A stretch of 33,157 nucleotides of DNA from Mycoemilia scoparia. Its lineage: Eukaryota > Kickxellomycota > Kickxellomycetes > Kickxellales > Kickxellaceae. Position numbers and translations under genes: made by a program. Location of the stretch: positions 1 to 33,157 of the forward strand of contig JANBPU010000176.1 in the NCBI GenBank assembly GCA_027575805.1, read 5' to 3'. Positions 1 to 10,724 of the stretch are shown piece after piece; the first letter of the stretch is position 1, and each line of letters starts with the position of its first letter. The notes below the pieces were generated by a model. That model saw nothing but the letters and a program-made list of their open reading frames with translations. It ran no database searches and was not told the DNA's origin.

Positions 1-326
1 TAACAACAATAGACGATTTTAATATGTGGATAGTTATTTTTGAAGGGAGAATATTTATAGGGGCAATCACAGCCAAATGGATGTCCAGTTTTAATAGTAA
101 ACTTTCGCCCTTCAAAAATAATAGCCCATATGCTGTTTATGTGCTTTACCGCATCGGTCTTTATCTGTTTGTAACATTAACACAGAATGCGATATGATGT
201 GTATAAACCGAGAACAGATCAGCATTCCCAATCCATTATGAAAGACGAACATACATTACACATATTTACGGCCAAGACATTGCTGAATATCATTATCATC
301 TTGGGGATTATTCTGTTACTGACACA
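1..326 (+). repeat. Duplicated block, copy 1 (upstream of OST1)
   Basis: This block is matched in inverse orientation by 30371-30701. Over positions 1-289 I count about ten differences, roughly 97% identity, including one single-base indel in a T run. Similarity becomes patchy at 290-326 and then stops. The left end is cut by the window edge, so the true length is unknown. The block contains a miniature inverted-repeat element (22-131), but the flanking ~190 bp are also shared, so it is more than two independent insertions. No reading frame or tRNA-like structure is visible in it. It ends about 200 bp before the OST1 start codon. Confidence 0.9.
22..131 (+). mobile_element. MITE copy A (110 bp)
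   Basis: The element has imperfect terminal inverted repeats: the left end reads AGTTATTTTTGAAGGG and the right end CCCTTCAAAAATAATAGCCC. It is flanked by TA on both sides, the target duplication typical of Tc1/mariner-type elements. The core contains TAGGGGCAATCACAGCC, shared with copies D, F and G (reversed in F and G). There is no transposase frame, so it is non-autonomous. Confidence 0.85.
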
Positions 327-475
327 GAGGAGACTCTAACTGGTGTACTATACTTCTATCAATGCTTGGTTCTGATGATTAGTGTACAAGCTTGAATCAT
401 GATCAGGTATTAATTCTTGTGATTTGATCACGACGAGTCAACACATTGAAATAGATCAGCTTGAGCTCGCTGTTT

Positions 476-482
476 TATATAA
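476..482 (+). promoter_or_regulatory. Possible TATA box of OST1
   Basis: TATATAA lies 51 nt upstream of the OST1 ATG at 533. Position and sequence fit a TATA box, but the region is AT-rich and the match could be chance. Confidence 0.35.
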
Positions 483-532
483 GTAAGCCTTCATCTGCTT
501 TTATTTAACAAGTTGTTTTGTCTGTATATTTC

Positions 533-2197
533 ATGATGATGCTGTTCTGGGCCAAGGGACAGCAAAGTCTGTTCACATTTTCCTTACTAAATTTACTGGC
601 AGTATGCCTGTTACTTTGCTTCTCTACACTTGTCTTGGGTGCCAGGTCATCTGATTCGCTAGATGGTCTTGTAAACAATAATGTAATTCGCGAAGTCAAT
701 CTCAAGTCAACATCTGTCATACGTGAGAAGGTCGGAATATCAATCTCCAATGAAAACAAGGAGAAGACATTTAGCAGCTATCCCTTCCCTTTGAACTCCG
801 AGCTAGTAGAAAAGCTGGGACATATTGGAGCTGAGGAGCGCAAGTCAAACAAGCCACTGAATGTTATCAAGCGCGGTTATGACAAGGAGAAGTATGAGCT
901 GTATTATAATAATGTGCAAGATACAATCTATAACATAACTTGGTTATGCATGTTCTAACATATACACTTTTTCCCCATTTCAGTGATTCTGCGATATACG
1001 ATGTATATTTTGACGAGCCTTTGAAGCCGGGGGATAAGATTAGTATCAATATCAACTTGGCATTTGTCCGTCAGCTTAGACCACTTCCTGCTAAAATTGG
1101 GCTTTTGGATCATCCATCATGGGTCTGGAATGGCAATGGCTATATAAGCCTAATGGTTCCATCAAAGAAACAAAAGACTATCATTACTCTCCCTCAAGCC
1201 GGCAGCACAGCAATACGCAACTTTTCAACTCAACCAAGCCCTGCTAGCACAGATGGCAAGAAGAAAATAACATATGGACCCTACTCAAATGTGGGTTCCT
1301 TTAGCAACAAGCCTATCAGTATCCACTATGACAACGATGACCAAAACCTACATGCCTTTGCACATCGCAGAGAGATGCACGTCAGCCACTGGGGAAACAA
1401 CCTAAACGTGTTAGAACATTACCAGATCCACAACGATGGAGCCACGCTGAATGGACCATTTGACAAAGTCGCCCAACAGCTAGCATCAATTAGAATGAAG
1501 CCACAGAACGCAGTCCTTGGACTACCAATTGAAGTTCCGGTATTGTCGAGAAATATTTACTTTGTAGATGAAATTGGAAACGTTTCTACATCAAATATCT
1601 ACTACGATAACGCCGGCAATCGCAAGTTTATTCGACTAGCTCCTCGCTATCCACTTGTTGGTGGATGGAACTATACGTGGTGGCATGGCTACGATATGCC
1701 TCTTGATTCTGTCCTTAAATACAATTCTCAAGATGGTCGCTATAACCTCAAAGTCAAATTCTACGAAGGAATGGTTGATACATCTGTTGACAAATTTGAG
1801 CTCCAAGTTGTTCTTCCAGAGGGAGCCATAGATATACAAGTTGCCAATCCTCTTGATGTCAACGAGGAGTCTGCTCGCCCTTATTATACTTACTTTGACT
1901 CGACCGGGAGGACCATGCTCGTTTTCAGTCAATATAATGTGGTTAATGAGTATAAGCAGGATATACACATTTCCTACCGCTACTCTTTATTTGCCACTCT
2001 TCAGAAACCAATTATACTCAGCTTGGCCATTTTCTCGATATTCCTTCTGACCACCATCACATCTCGTCTGTCCATCGGACTAACTAAGGTAAGAGATTGT
2101 TTTAACTTTATTATCAAATCGTAAGAAAATTATAAGCTTGCTAAACATATTATATTTATTTGTATATCTATAGCTGAAGAAGCAAAAGAAACTTTAG
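533..2197 (+). CDS. OST1: Dolichyl-diphosphooligosaccharide-protein glycosyltransferase subunit 1 (ribophorin I)
   Basis: A non-catalytic subunit of the ER oligosaccharyltransferase, which transfers the lipid-linked glycan to Asn in nascent proteins. Exons are 533-900, 984-2088 and 2174-2197, giving 498 residues. Introns are GTATTA...TTTCAG (83 nt) and GTAAGA...CTATAG (85 nt). The start is the first of three tandem ATG codons (533, 536, 539); a TTG at 518 is rejected. Residues 1 to about 36 are a hydrophobic signal peptide ending LVLGA. The luminal domain carries family signatures such as RPLPAKIG, DHPSWVWNG and GGWNYTWWHGYD. A single membrane segment lies at about 466-481. The tiny third exon encodes LKKQKKL, whose last five residues fit a KXKXX ER-retrieval signal on the cytosolic tail expected of this type I protein. 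Length is close to the usual 450-600. A duplicated block with a MITE lies upstream. Confidence 0.95.
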
Positions 2198-2551
2198 ATT
2201 ATATAGCCTTCAACACCAACATTTTATCATTATTAAATATGTCAAAATCATGTATTTACAAAAGCCTTACGATGTCATTATCAGCTGCATGAAAATATTA
2301 TATTTGCTATATTGTGTACCATAGCTTCAAAGGGGAAATGTGTATAAACTTCTGTCTTTAAATTGCAATGTTTTTTTAAAGGCTAATTGATTCACGGTCA
2401 TCTTTAGTATTAAAGGACAGAAAAGCCAGGACTTTGATTTTGGAATGATCCCCATAACTAGACAATATCAAGTAGCATAGATATTGGCATTTTTACCTTA
2501 AATCCCCATGCGATCGGCTTACACACATTGTTCTCAAATAAACCCATTCAA
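2198..2551. other. Intergenic spacer OST1-MDM12
   Basis: AT-rich spacer between two genes on the same strand. It must hold the OST1 3' end and the MDM12 promoter. I see no repeat, RNA gene or convincing small frame in it. Confidence 0.6.
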
Positions 2552-3760
2552 ATGTCGTTTCAGATTTACTGGGAGAAACTTGACAAGAAGGTAGCAAGTG
2601 ACGTTCAAAAAAAGTTAAATGATTTCTTTGCTAAACTTCCAAAGAACTCCAACATAGCTGGCGAGATCCATGTCCAAGATTTAGATTTCGGAGTTATTCC
2701 CCCGCAGATCGAACTAGTTGATATTACTGAGCCATTCCCTGAATTCTACTTACCAACAGAAGACTCTGAGGATGATGATAATGACTCTGCCAATGGCTTT
2801 AATAGTCGCTCTTATTATTCTAGTGCACCAGGAACTGGTCGAGGCGATTATCATGGATACCAATTAGATAGGGCGTCAATGTCTGGTTATTCAAAGGGAA
2901 CATCTGGTCGATTTGACCATGAAATAATGGACAGCTACAGTATTGACCAAGATCAAGATGCTGACCTCGGAGTGGACGATACCAGCGAGGATGGTCGAAT
3001 GACAACTATAAGCAGTTCAACTCGCAATTATTCGATTCCAAAATCTCCGCTTATAACTCGCGAGACATTTGGAAATATTGGGTATGGAGGTGCCATGACT
3101 CCGCATATGCGCTTCTTTGGAAGAGGAGGGGGCAATGGCGCTGGTGTTGTCAGAGGCGATGGTGGATTGTACATTCCTGTCTTTGGGAATGGAGGATCCG
3201 GTTTGGCAAGTCCTCTGCAGGGTCCCAATAGAATTTTTGGTGGTCAGAATAGACTGTATTCCTGGCCAGGAATCAATTCCATGCAACAGTCACCAACATC
3301 TACCGTTATGGATAAGCATAATCAAAAGAATAATGGGTATGTCGAAAAGACCGAAGAAGATATACAATTTACTCTCAAATTAAAATATTCAGGGGACATG
3401 ACAGCAACATTGGCAACCAAAATACAACTCAACTATCCAGCAGATTCCTTCATATCTCTCCCTGTCACTTTATACATTACAAAAATACGATTCGAAGCCA
3501 CGGCAGTTGTGGCTCATCTTAAGGATAGAATCAACCTTTGTTTCTTGGAACCTGAGGAGTCAAATACCAGTATCCTACAAGATATGAAGATACGTTCAGA
3601 AATTGGTGATAACCAGACACATGTTCTTAAAAATGTAGAAAAAATAGAAACCTTTATAATCGATCAGTTGAGACACGCTATTGATAACGACTTTGTATTT
3701 CCAAGCTATAGCTCAATAGAATTGGATGGCGATGATAATCAAGACTTCAGTGTTAGTTAA
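2552..3760 (+). CDS. MDM12: Mitochondrial distribution and morphology protein 12 (ERMES subunit, SMP domain)
   Basis: Mdm12 is the cytosolic linker of the ER-mitochondria encounter structure; its SMP domain binds and transfers phospholipids between Mmm1 and Mdm10/Mdm34. This is one exon of 402 residues. The start ATG at 2552 gives MSFQIYWEKL, matching the conserved N-terminus of the family; an upstream TTG frame is ignored. The SMP domain is in two parts. Residues 1-69 hold the first strands, including GEIHVQDLDFGVIPPQIEL and the EPFPEFY segment. Residues 268-390 hold IQFTLKLKYSGDM, the YITKIRF strand and the closing VEKIETFIIDQLR helix. Between them, about residues 70-267 form an acidic, Ser-, Gly- and Asn-rich low-complexity insert. 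Such loops occur in fungal Mdm12, but this one is nearly half the protein. AATAAA signals occur soon after the stop, at about 3883-3902. Confidence 0.94.
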   Translation: MSFQIYWEKLDKKVASDVQKKLNDFFAKLPKNSNIAGEIHVQDLDFGVIPPQIELVDITEPFPEFYLPTEDSEDDDNDSANGFNSRSYYSSAPGTGRGDYHGYQLDRASMSGYSKGTSGRFDHEIMDSYSIDQDQDADLGVDDTSEDGRMTTISSSTRNYSIPKSPLITRETFGNIGYGGAMTPHMRFFGRGGGNGAGVVRGDGGLYIPVFGNGGSGLASPLQGPNRIFGGQNRLYSWPGINSMQQSPTSTVMDKHNQKNNGYVEKTEEDIQFTLKLKYSGDMTATLATKIQLNYPADSFISLPVTLYITKIRFEATAVVAHLKDRINLCFLEPEESNTSILQDMKIRSEIGDNQTHVLKNVEKIETFIIDQLRHAIDNDFVFPSYSSIELDGDDNQDFSVS

Positions 3761-4162
3761 CATACATAGACATTGCTTAATGCTAGCGGGAGATATATAT
3801 ACTGTCTCTTGCTACTATTATTGCAAAGAAATATTTTGCTTACGGCAAAGATAATCTTTACCAATCATTTTTTGATATTTGTAAAATAAATAAACAAATA
3901 AATCCCCGTCTTATATGTAAATTATGCTTAACCGGCAATTCCTGGCTTCTATGGCCATCTATGCTGTTAAGAAAGGTGCTAAGCTTGACAAGTAAATAGG
4001 ATGTGCGGGCGGCTGGTAGTCATAATCTAGCTTTTAGGCCGCAATGATTTGACTGCAGCCATTCTAAATTGCAACAAACATAAAAGTAAACAATGGACTT
4101 GTACCACTTTTATTTTCCTTATATCATTTATATATTTTTAGCATAAAGAAGGTGTACTTATA
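3761..4162. other. Intergenic spacer MDM12-ASK1
   Basis: Contains overlapping AATAAA polyadenylation signals of MDM12 near 3883-3902 and then the ASK1 promoter. No other element is recognised. Confidence 0.6.
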
Positions 4163-6784
4163 ATGTCCTTTTCACAAAAGTTAAGCCAGCAATACCGACA
4201 TTTACAAACTAGACGAGAGACTACAAGTCCAAATGCCTTGACTCCAGACGAACAACTCGAGGAGCTTGAACAGAACATAACACTTACATTGCAGGCAATT
4301 GATGCAAATTTCGATTCTTGCCAAAGATCCCTTAGCCGTGAGGTACTTCCAAGCATTGAAAAAATCGCAAAACTGTCGGGAGAGCTTTTGGAAACATCAC
4401 AGGTAATTCATTTGTGGCCCTTGAGTCTCACTGTCCTGCTACATTAGCGGCACCATGTCTGTGTATTTAGGTAATGTAAATCAACCTGGTATCAAAACTA
4501 ATGTTTATATGCTATGTCAACATTGTACCAATAGCCATGGCTTCACTTCTTTATGGCGGTTGCTTCAGCTGGTGAGTCGAGTGGCAATTCCGCAAGAGAA
4601 TCTCAAAGCTCAGGGAAATTCAATACAGCCTCTAGTGTAAATCGAGCAGGAACAATTGATGGCGCAGACAATGGTATGGATGATACCAGCTTTATGGAAT
4701 CAGTCTATTTGACTTCGTCGCAGAGAGCGGCCCTTGAACAAGCACCAGATAACATTACAGCAAGGTTCCCTAATGAGAATACAGCAAGGCTAGGAACAAA
4801 ACAAAGGATCAATGATCAAACCGCAACAAAAACGCCCACTAGAGGATACCAAGACACTCAAGAAACTCACAACGAGGATGACGACGACGATGAGTCTGAT
4901 AGCGACTGGGATGCTGAAATTAGATCCCCTCAACTAACATCCCACTATATGACGTCCATTAAAAGGACCACAAGGAAAACAAACATCACTGGACAGACAT
5001 CTAAAGATCAATCGAATCCAGTCGAGCAGTCTACACGGAGTACTAAAAGCAAAGCCAGCATTTTCGAATCACCCATGTCGAAGCCACCCAAGTTTGCGTC
5101 TATAAAGGGATTGGCGAACTCTATAGCACCGCCTTCATCGCCATTCAACAGGAGACTGAGTGAGATGCAGGCAGCAGGCCGTGAGTCCATAGGCAGATTC
5201 CCAAAGTCACCTGCAGGCTTGATGAGATCCGTATTGACAGCAAAGGCTTCGTCACGCCTTGCAAACTCCTCCTCAACACCAACATCTCCATCGAGACGGC
5301 CAGATAACACAAATAGCATTCAGCGAGGTCGATCTAACCTGGCTCACGATACACCTGGTAGCGTAATGTCTCACAATGCATCATCCATCGGGACAGAAGA
5401 TCTTTTGATGGATGGTAGTCCCTTACACACAGTCACGGTTGCCTTACCTAAATCAAGGAGGAGGAAAGAAAATGACCCAAAGCCATTGGAAAATAAAAGT
5501 AAACCAGCCGAAGAAGATGATGACAACGAGGAGGATGATTTTGATGATATGTTCAGCGAGGTTGACAGCCTTATCCATAGATATAAAAGCCCATCAGTAA
5601 CAGGCTCTGCAGCCCAAAGAAAATCGCGGCATCACCAGATAGCTGATAGTGCTAGACGTGAGGGAAGTCAATTTAGTGGATCTTATGGACCATGTGAAAG
5701 TGATATAGCTGAAATGACGATGATTATGGAAAAGTATACGGGACCAAGCAAAAAATCGAGTGATTCGGTAAGCAATCAAAAGGAAAAGAAGGGCTTGGTT
5801 TCAGAGATGGATGAAATGCTGGAAGATGAGGAGCAAAAAAAGAAAGACTCTGCCAATGATCAACGGAGAACAACGCAAAGGTTTGACCATAGTGATGACG
5901 ATGACGACGACGACCTTGAGCCACCAGCACTAACAGTAAATCTGGATGCCTTAAAGGAAAGGGATGCCAGAGAAAGAGAGGAGAAATCTAGAAATAATAA
6001 TGTATTAAATAAGGAAAGTTCTGATGAAGACGATTTGCCCATATCAGCACCACATTTGTCAAGAGGTGCTGATCAGACTCTACAAATGGACCTGCCAAAT
6101 GACGACGACCATACCATTTCACACCAATCGCCCCTGGCTTTGCATGTAAGCAGGGTCCAACAGCAACAGCGAAAGATGCAAAAGAGTAATGCACAAATGA
6201 ATACCCAGCAATCAAGACAAGTATCCGCAATATCGGCACCTCGGTCGGCTGGGGGCACTAACAACAATGCAAGCTGGCGTTTTCCTTCTAGCAACAATAA
6301 CACTGATGACACTACGCAAAACCCATTTGGGGCATCAGTGCAAAGAACCAGTGTTTCTGACAGGTACAGATACCTGGTGGAAGAAAATGAATCAATGGTC
6401 CAAAACAACACATCCGGGTACGAATTTACAGCATTCAGTGATAACTTTGGCCGATCGATCACAACCACAATACATCAACAAAATGCCACAAGTGGGAGAG
6501 GAAGGCAAGGCAGAGAGGATGACTCAACAACCAGTCTTACGAAAAATATGACCAGCGATATGACCTTGTTCGGTGGATCAGGACATGACTCAAGCGGAAT
6601 TGATGGTGGTAGCCATCTCAGTGATAGCATTGCGGATCATACCAACCATACTAACTCCACTACAATCATGTCAAGAGGCGAAATTATTAGAGCCACCTCT
6701 GGCTTCTCAACCACCCTAAGCAACCAAACAACAAATAACAACAACAGTAGTAACAATAATAACAATAATAATGGACAGAATTAG
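4163..6784 (+). CDS. ASK1: DASH (Dam1) complex subunit Ask1, long form
   Basis: Ask1 is part of the DASH ring that couples fungal kinetochores to spindle microtubules. Exons are 4163-4402 and 4535-6784, giving 829 residues. The intron is 132 nt (GTAATT...CAATAG) with a possible branch site ACTAATG. The conserved Ask1 region spans about residues 30-100: LEQNITLTLQAIDANF, then VLPSIEKIAKL, then across the splice PWLHFFMAVASAG. This match fixes the acceptor at 4534. The remaining ~730 residues are low complexity: acidic runs of five to seven Asp (about residues 198 and 530), many SP/TP sites that could be Cdk targets, and a Gln- and Asn-rich C-terminus. Budding and fission yeast Ask1 are only about 300 residues, so the tail is an expansion. 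No separate domain is recognised in it. Confidence 0.9.
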
Positions 6785-7024
6785 AATTGGTTTTGCTTTT
6801 AAAGCAATAGCAGCAGTTTTTTAATTTCAATAATATCGGTAATTTAAAACCCCATAAACACGTGTTCATAACCATTTAAAAGCTGGTTATAGGCGCCAAG
6901 ATTTATTTGATGACGAATACTTCAACACAGTTAGCACTTTTTTTGAAACATTCTTTTGTACTTCCTTCTTTATTTCATCAAACCATTTTCACCTTTATTC
7001 CCCATTGAAAAACTAATAGCATAA

Positions 7025-9583
7025 ATGACCGCATTTTCAAACATTGTTAAGCTTTATATATACGACCTATCAAGAGGTCTGGCCAAGCAACTCTCCGGCT
7101 CTTTAGTTGGGCAGCAGATTGGTAGGTTTAAAAGACAGCATACACGAATAAAGTAGAAAATACATACCATATTAGCAACCTGAGAATAAACCCCTGTTGT
7201 GCTTTAGATGGTATTTGGCATACATCAATTGTTGTCTATGGAAGTGAATACGCTTTTGGCCAAGGAATATTAAAGTCAAAGCCCGTGAGTATATTTCAAC
7301 AACCACATTATAACTCACACAAATTCTTGAATAAATAGCCGTGAAGGTATTAATACATTTACCTTAAACAGGGACAATCGATCTATGGCGACCCAGTCGA
7401 CATAATAGACTATGGAGAAACACAGATCCCCAAGGATGTCTTTGAGGACTACATCCAGGGAATGCAACAAGTCTGGACAAGCGACAAATACCATCTATTA
7501 AGCAACAACTGCAATCACTTTAGCAATGAAGTAATACAATTCCTAGTTGGCCAGAATATTCCATCACACATATCCGATTTACCAAATGACTTTGCAAAGA
7601 CTTCACTAGGACAGCAACTTTTGCCAATGATTGAAGGAATGTATGGAACTCCTCCAGCTGGAAATCTTGGCCAAAGTTTACCAACTGCCGCTGCTGCTAG
7701 TACTAGTACTCATACCAGTACACCATCGACAGTTCCTACTTTCTCTTCTGGATACACGGACAACCAAAATAAAGGCTCAAAATATCTAAAGTCAATCCAG
7801 GTATCTTCTGTCAAAGAGCTTCAAGATGGCATCTTGAAGAACAACCCCGCTGTGGTGATTTACTTTACATCAGCAACTTGCCCTCCGTGTCGTGTGATCG
7901 CACCTCATTTTGAAACGATGTTGAACGAAGTAAATTCGGATAGCCTTCGTGCTCAGAGGAATGAGTATATAGTTGGAGTTAAGGTGGATTGCTCTGTACA
8001 ATTCCAGATCGGCTCGCATTATAATGTATCTGCTACCCCAACGTTCATGTTTTTCAAAAATGGTGAAAAGGTAAGAAGCCAGTAAACTTTAACTCTATAA
8101 ACTAATTGGCATGTTGTTACTTTTGGCTTTGAAATGGCGCTAAATTCACTATTTGTTCTATAGACAAGTCAGTTTTCAGGCGCAAACTATCAAGAACTCA
8201 AATCGGAAATCGATCTATTGATGTTTGTGGCATATCCAAAACACCCTCACATTAACCTTAGTCTTCCGACTATGATGAGTTTGGCCTCCAGACCTATAAC
8301 ATTCTCTGGAAATCCAGCTACCAAGGTTGAGGCAATCGGAAAGAAGCTTGCCCAATTTCTAAGCGACTCTGAGCTGTCTGGACAACCACTTAAACAGCTG
8401 ATAGACTCCTTGTCTATACTTTTGAAATCTCCTAGTACAAGCATCGCTAAAGCAAACATAAATAGTGCCACGGTACCGACACTAGGTAAAGCCAAATAGT
8501 CATCAGAATGAATGAAATCTTTATAATATCATTATTTAGTATATGGTGAGACTTGGGTTGGAATTAAATGTGTGGTAGACAGAAATGGGTCCTTATCAGA
8601 TCTTGGCCCAGCCTCAATCAATTTACTATGCAAATCCTGAAGACCCACTTCTGTCTAAGGCCTTGCGAAATCTAACCATATATCATTTATACCCATCATC
8701 AGTTAATTACACACTGACTTCTAATAACCTTTATTCTAAAATTATAGCAAAGATGTACGATGCGCTATCATGGGAAAAAATATTCCCACTATTAGATATA
8801 ATACGACTTTTATTACCTTATATTGGTAACAATATCTTTTCCACAAAGGATGGCAAAAAGTTGCTTTCAACTATCATCACTGATGGAGAGAAAAACATCT
8901 CTGTACTCCCTGCACCTTCTCTACTGATGCTTTTAAGACTCAGTTGCAATCTGTTTGAATTTGACAAGATGGTCCTCTTGGCTGTTGACCTCAGAAAGGG
9001 CACAAGCAACCCGGAAGTAGCATTGTCAAAGTCATCAAGAGAAGTGGTAACATCTTTGCTCATAAATTCTCTGCTACATGAGAAAGATAATATAAGACAG
9101 ATGGCCTCATCTCTGGCTTTCAACTTTAGCATGTGGTCGTTAATAACGACGGTTGGTAACAAATCGCCAAACAGTTTAGGTGAATTTGAGTATTACGAAA
9201 AATGGAGGAAATCTATTTCTGATACTGAGAGTGATTTAAGGAATAACTCGGTTGAAAACGAAGAATGGGTCAGTGAGGTTGTTAGTGCAGTGCTTAACGC
9301 TTTGGAAGTCGAAGGCAACAGCAGTGCATCCAAAGATGGGGAATCTGACGCCAAGGCAAAGTCGGCTTCCCATCAGGTCATTGTCAGGTTGTTGGCGAGT
9401 TTGGCAAACTTCCTTTACATGGCCCCAGATGAGGTCTTTGGAATCGCCGAAGCTCTCAATATGGACGAAATATTGAAAGAAAAAGAGAAGATCAAGGCAC
9501 CCGGAACCGAAGCAGACAATATCAAGCCCCTTGTTAAAGAGATCAGGGATCTTGTTAGATTCCACTCATCCAGCTCTGACTAA
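7025..9583 (+). CDS. PPPDE peptidase - thioredoxin - PUL domain fusion protein
   Basis: Predicted deSUMOylase/deubiquitinase-like protein fused to a thioredoxin fold and a Cdc48/Ufd3-type PUL domain. Exons are 7025-7121, 7208-7284, 7372-8070, 8164-8485 and 8583-9583, giving 731 residues; all four introns are GT-AG and preserve frame. The PPPDE (DeSI) domain covers about 1-130: KLYIYDLSRG, catalytic His37 in GIWHTS and Cys105 in SNNCNHF. A Ser/Thr-rich linker follows. The thioredoxin domain has a CPPC active site at residues 228-231 and a SATPTFMFFKNGE cis-proline segment. The last ~330 residues are helical and fit the armadillo-like PUL domain, which in Ufd3/PLAA binds Cdc48. Exon 4 reads into TAG at 8497, but splicing at GTAAAG (8486) to the CAG at 8580-8582 skips it and joins the two frames. 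The same domain order is known in fungi. Substrates are unknown. Confidence 0.92.
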
Positions 9584-9791
9584 AATGTTCTTGGTATTTG
9601 ATATACAACTGTTGTCACTAGAGTATTTTAATTGCACTATCTATCTTTTTTGGATTAGAGACTAGTAGTTTATTATTATTGGTGATGGTGATAAAGATAA
9701 TAAACATCATTTAAAAACACCTCGCAAAATATCAGCAGAAATTTTTACAAATTACCAATGAAATAGAGTATATTTATAATTATAGATATAT

Positions 9792-10724
9792 TTAGAGGAT
9801 ATTATCAGGGTCGACATCCAGCCATTCACACGTCTTGTTCCAAAGGAGCTTGGCCTTTTCCTGGTCACTAGCCCAGAAGCTGTGCTTAGCAAGCTCACAA
9901 TCAGCATAGTACTTGCCAGACTGGTTAGCCAATTTGGGTTCAGTGGCACAGTAAATACTGGTACGAGCGCCCTGGGCAGGAGTCTGGGTAACAGATTTAA
10001 TCATTGACTGGATAAAGACAGGGAAGCTTGACCAAAACCCAGATCCGGTAGTTCCAGGATGAACGACGTAGGTATTAATCTTGGCCTTATTGGCTTCCAA
10101 GCGACGGCTCAATTCCTGACCAAACATCAAAACAGCCAACTTGGATTCACCATAACGAAGCGAAAAGAAGCCCCCACCAGACTTTTGCAAATATCCCTCA
10201 TCGGTTGAAATGCCCAAAGTAATAGCATGAGCAGACGAGCTAACGAAAACAATTCTGGCGGGCTCATCATCACCAGGTTTGATATAAGGAAGCATCAATC
10301 TGGTAAACAAGACTGTTCCCAAATAATTGATACCCCAGCACAATTCCCAGCCGTCAGATGTTGTTCCGGGACGTCCAGGAATTCCAGCATTATTAATAAG
10401 AATGTCAATCTTTTCTCCCTTTTGACTCCACTTTGATACAGTTTCTCTGATAGACGCCAAATTACCGAGATCCAGGGCCAAATATTCAAGCTTATCTGAT
10501 GAACAGCCAGTACTGGCAATGATCTTTTCCATAGACTCTTTGAACAAACTTTCTGGATCATTCCCAGCCATTATTACGCGAGCTCCCAAAGCTGCCAAAG
10601 TTTCGGCGGTCCCATAGCCTATTCCTCGACTTGCTCCGGTTACCAAAATTGTCTTGCCATCTTGGCGCTGGGTTGGAATCCATTCGGGTTTGGGGTCATT
10701 TCCAAAGAATGGTGTAAAGCCCAT
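9792..10724 (-). CDS. Short-chain dehydrogenase/reductase (retinol dehydrogenase-like)
   Basis: NAD(P)-dependent oxidoreductase of the classical SDR family, 310 residues, single exon. The start MGFTPFFGNDPKPEW is the first in-frame ATG; the frame extends upstream over a TA/TAG microsatellite but only from a TTG, so the longer version is rejected. Visible motifs are cofactor-binding TGASRGIG (29-36), ALDLGN (83-88), NNAG (111-114), the VSSS catalytic serine region (161-164) and the active-site YGESK, giving Tyr191 and Lys195. This layout resembles WW-domain oxidoreductase and retinol dehydrogenase-like fungal SDRs that act on lipids or xenobiotics. The substrate cannot be inferred. It is convergent with the PPPDE-PUL gene (208 bp between stops) and divergent from cactin. 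Confidence 0.93.
   Translation of the reverse strand: MGFTPFFGNDPKPEWIPTQRQDGKTILVTGASRGIGYGTAETLAALGARVIMAGNDPESLFKESMEKIIASTGCSSDKLEYLALDLGNLASIRETVSKWSQKGEKIDILINNAGIPGRPGTTSDGWELCWGINYLGTVLFTRLMLPYIKPGDDEPARIVFVSSSAHAITLGISTDEGYLQKSGGGFFSLRYGESKLAVLMFGQELSRRLEANKAKINTYVVHPGTTGSGFWSSFPVFIQSMIKSVTQTPAQGARTSIYCATEPKLANQSGKYYADCELAKHSFWASDQEKAKLLWNKTCEWLDVDPDNIL

Noticed and set aside
518..532. Upstream extension of OST1 from position 518
   Set aside because: The codon at 518 is TTG; three ATG codons follow at 533-541 and give a proper signal peptide.
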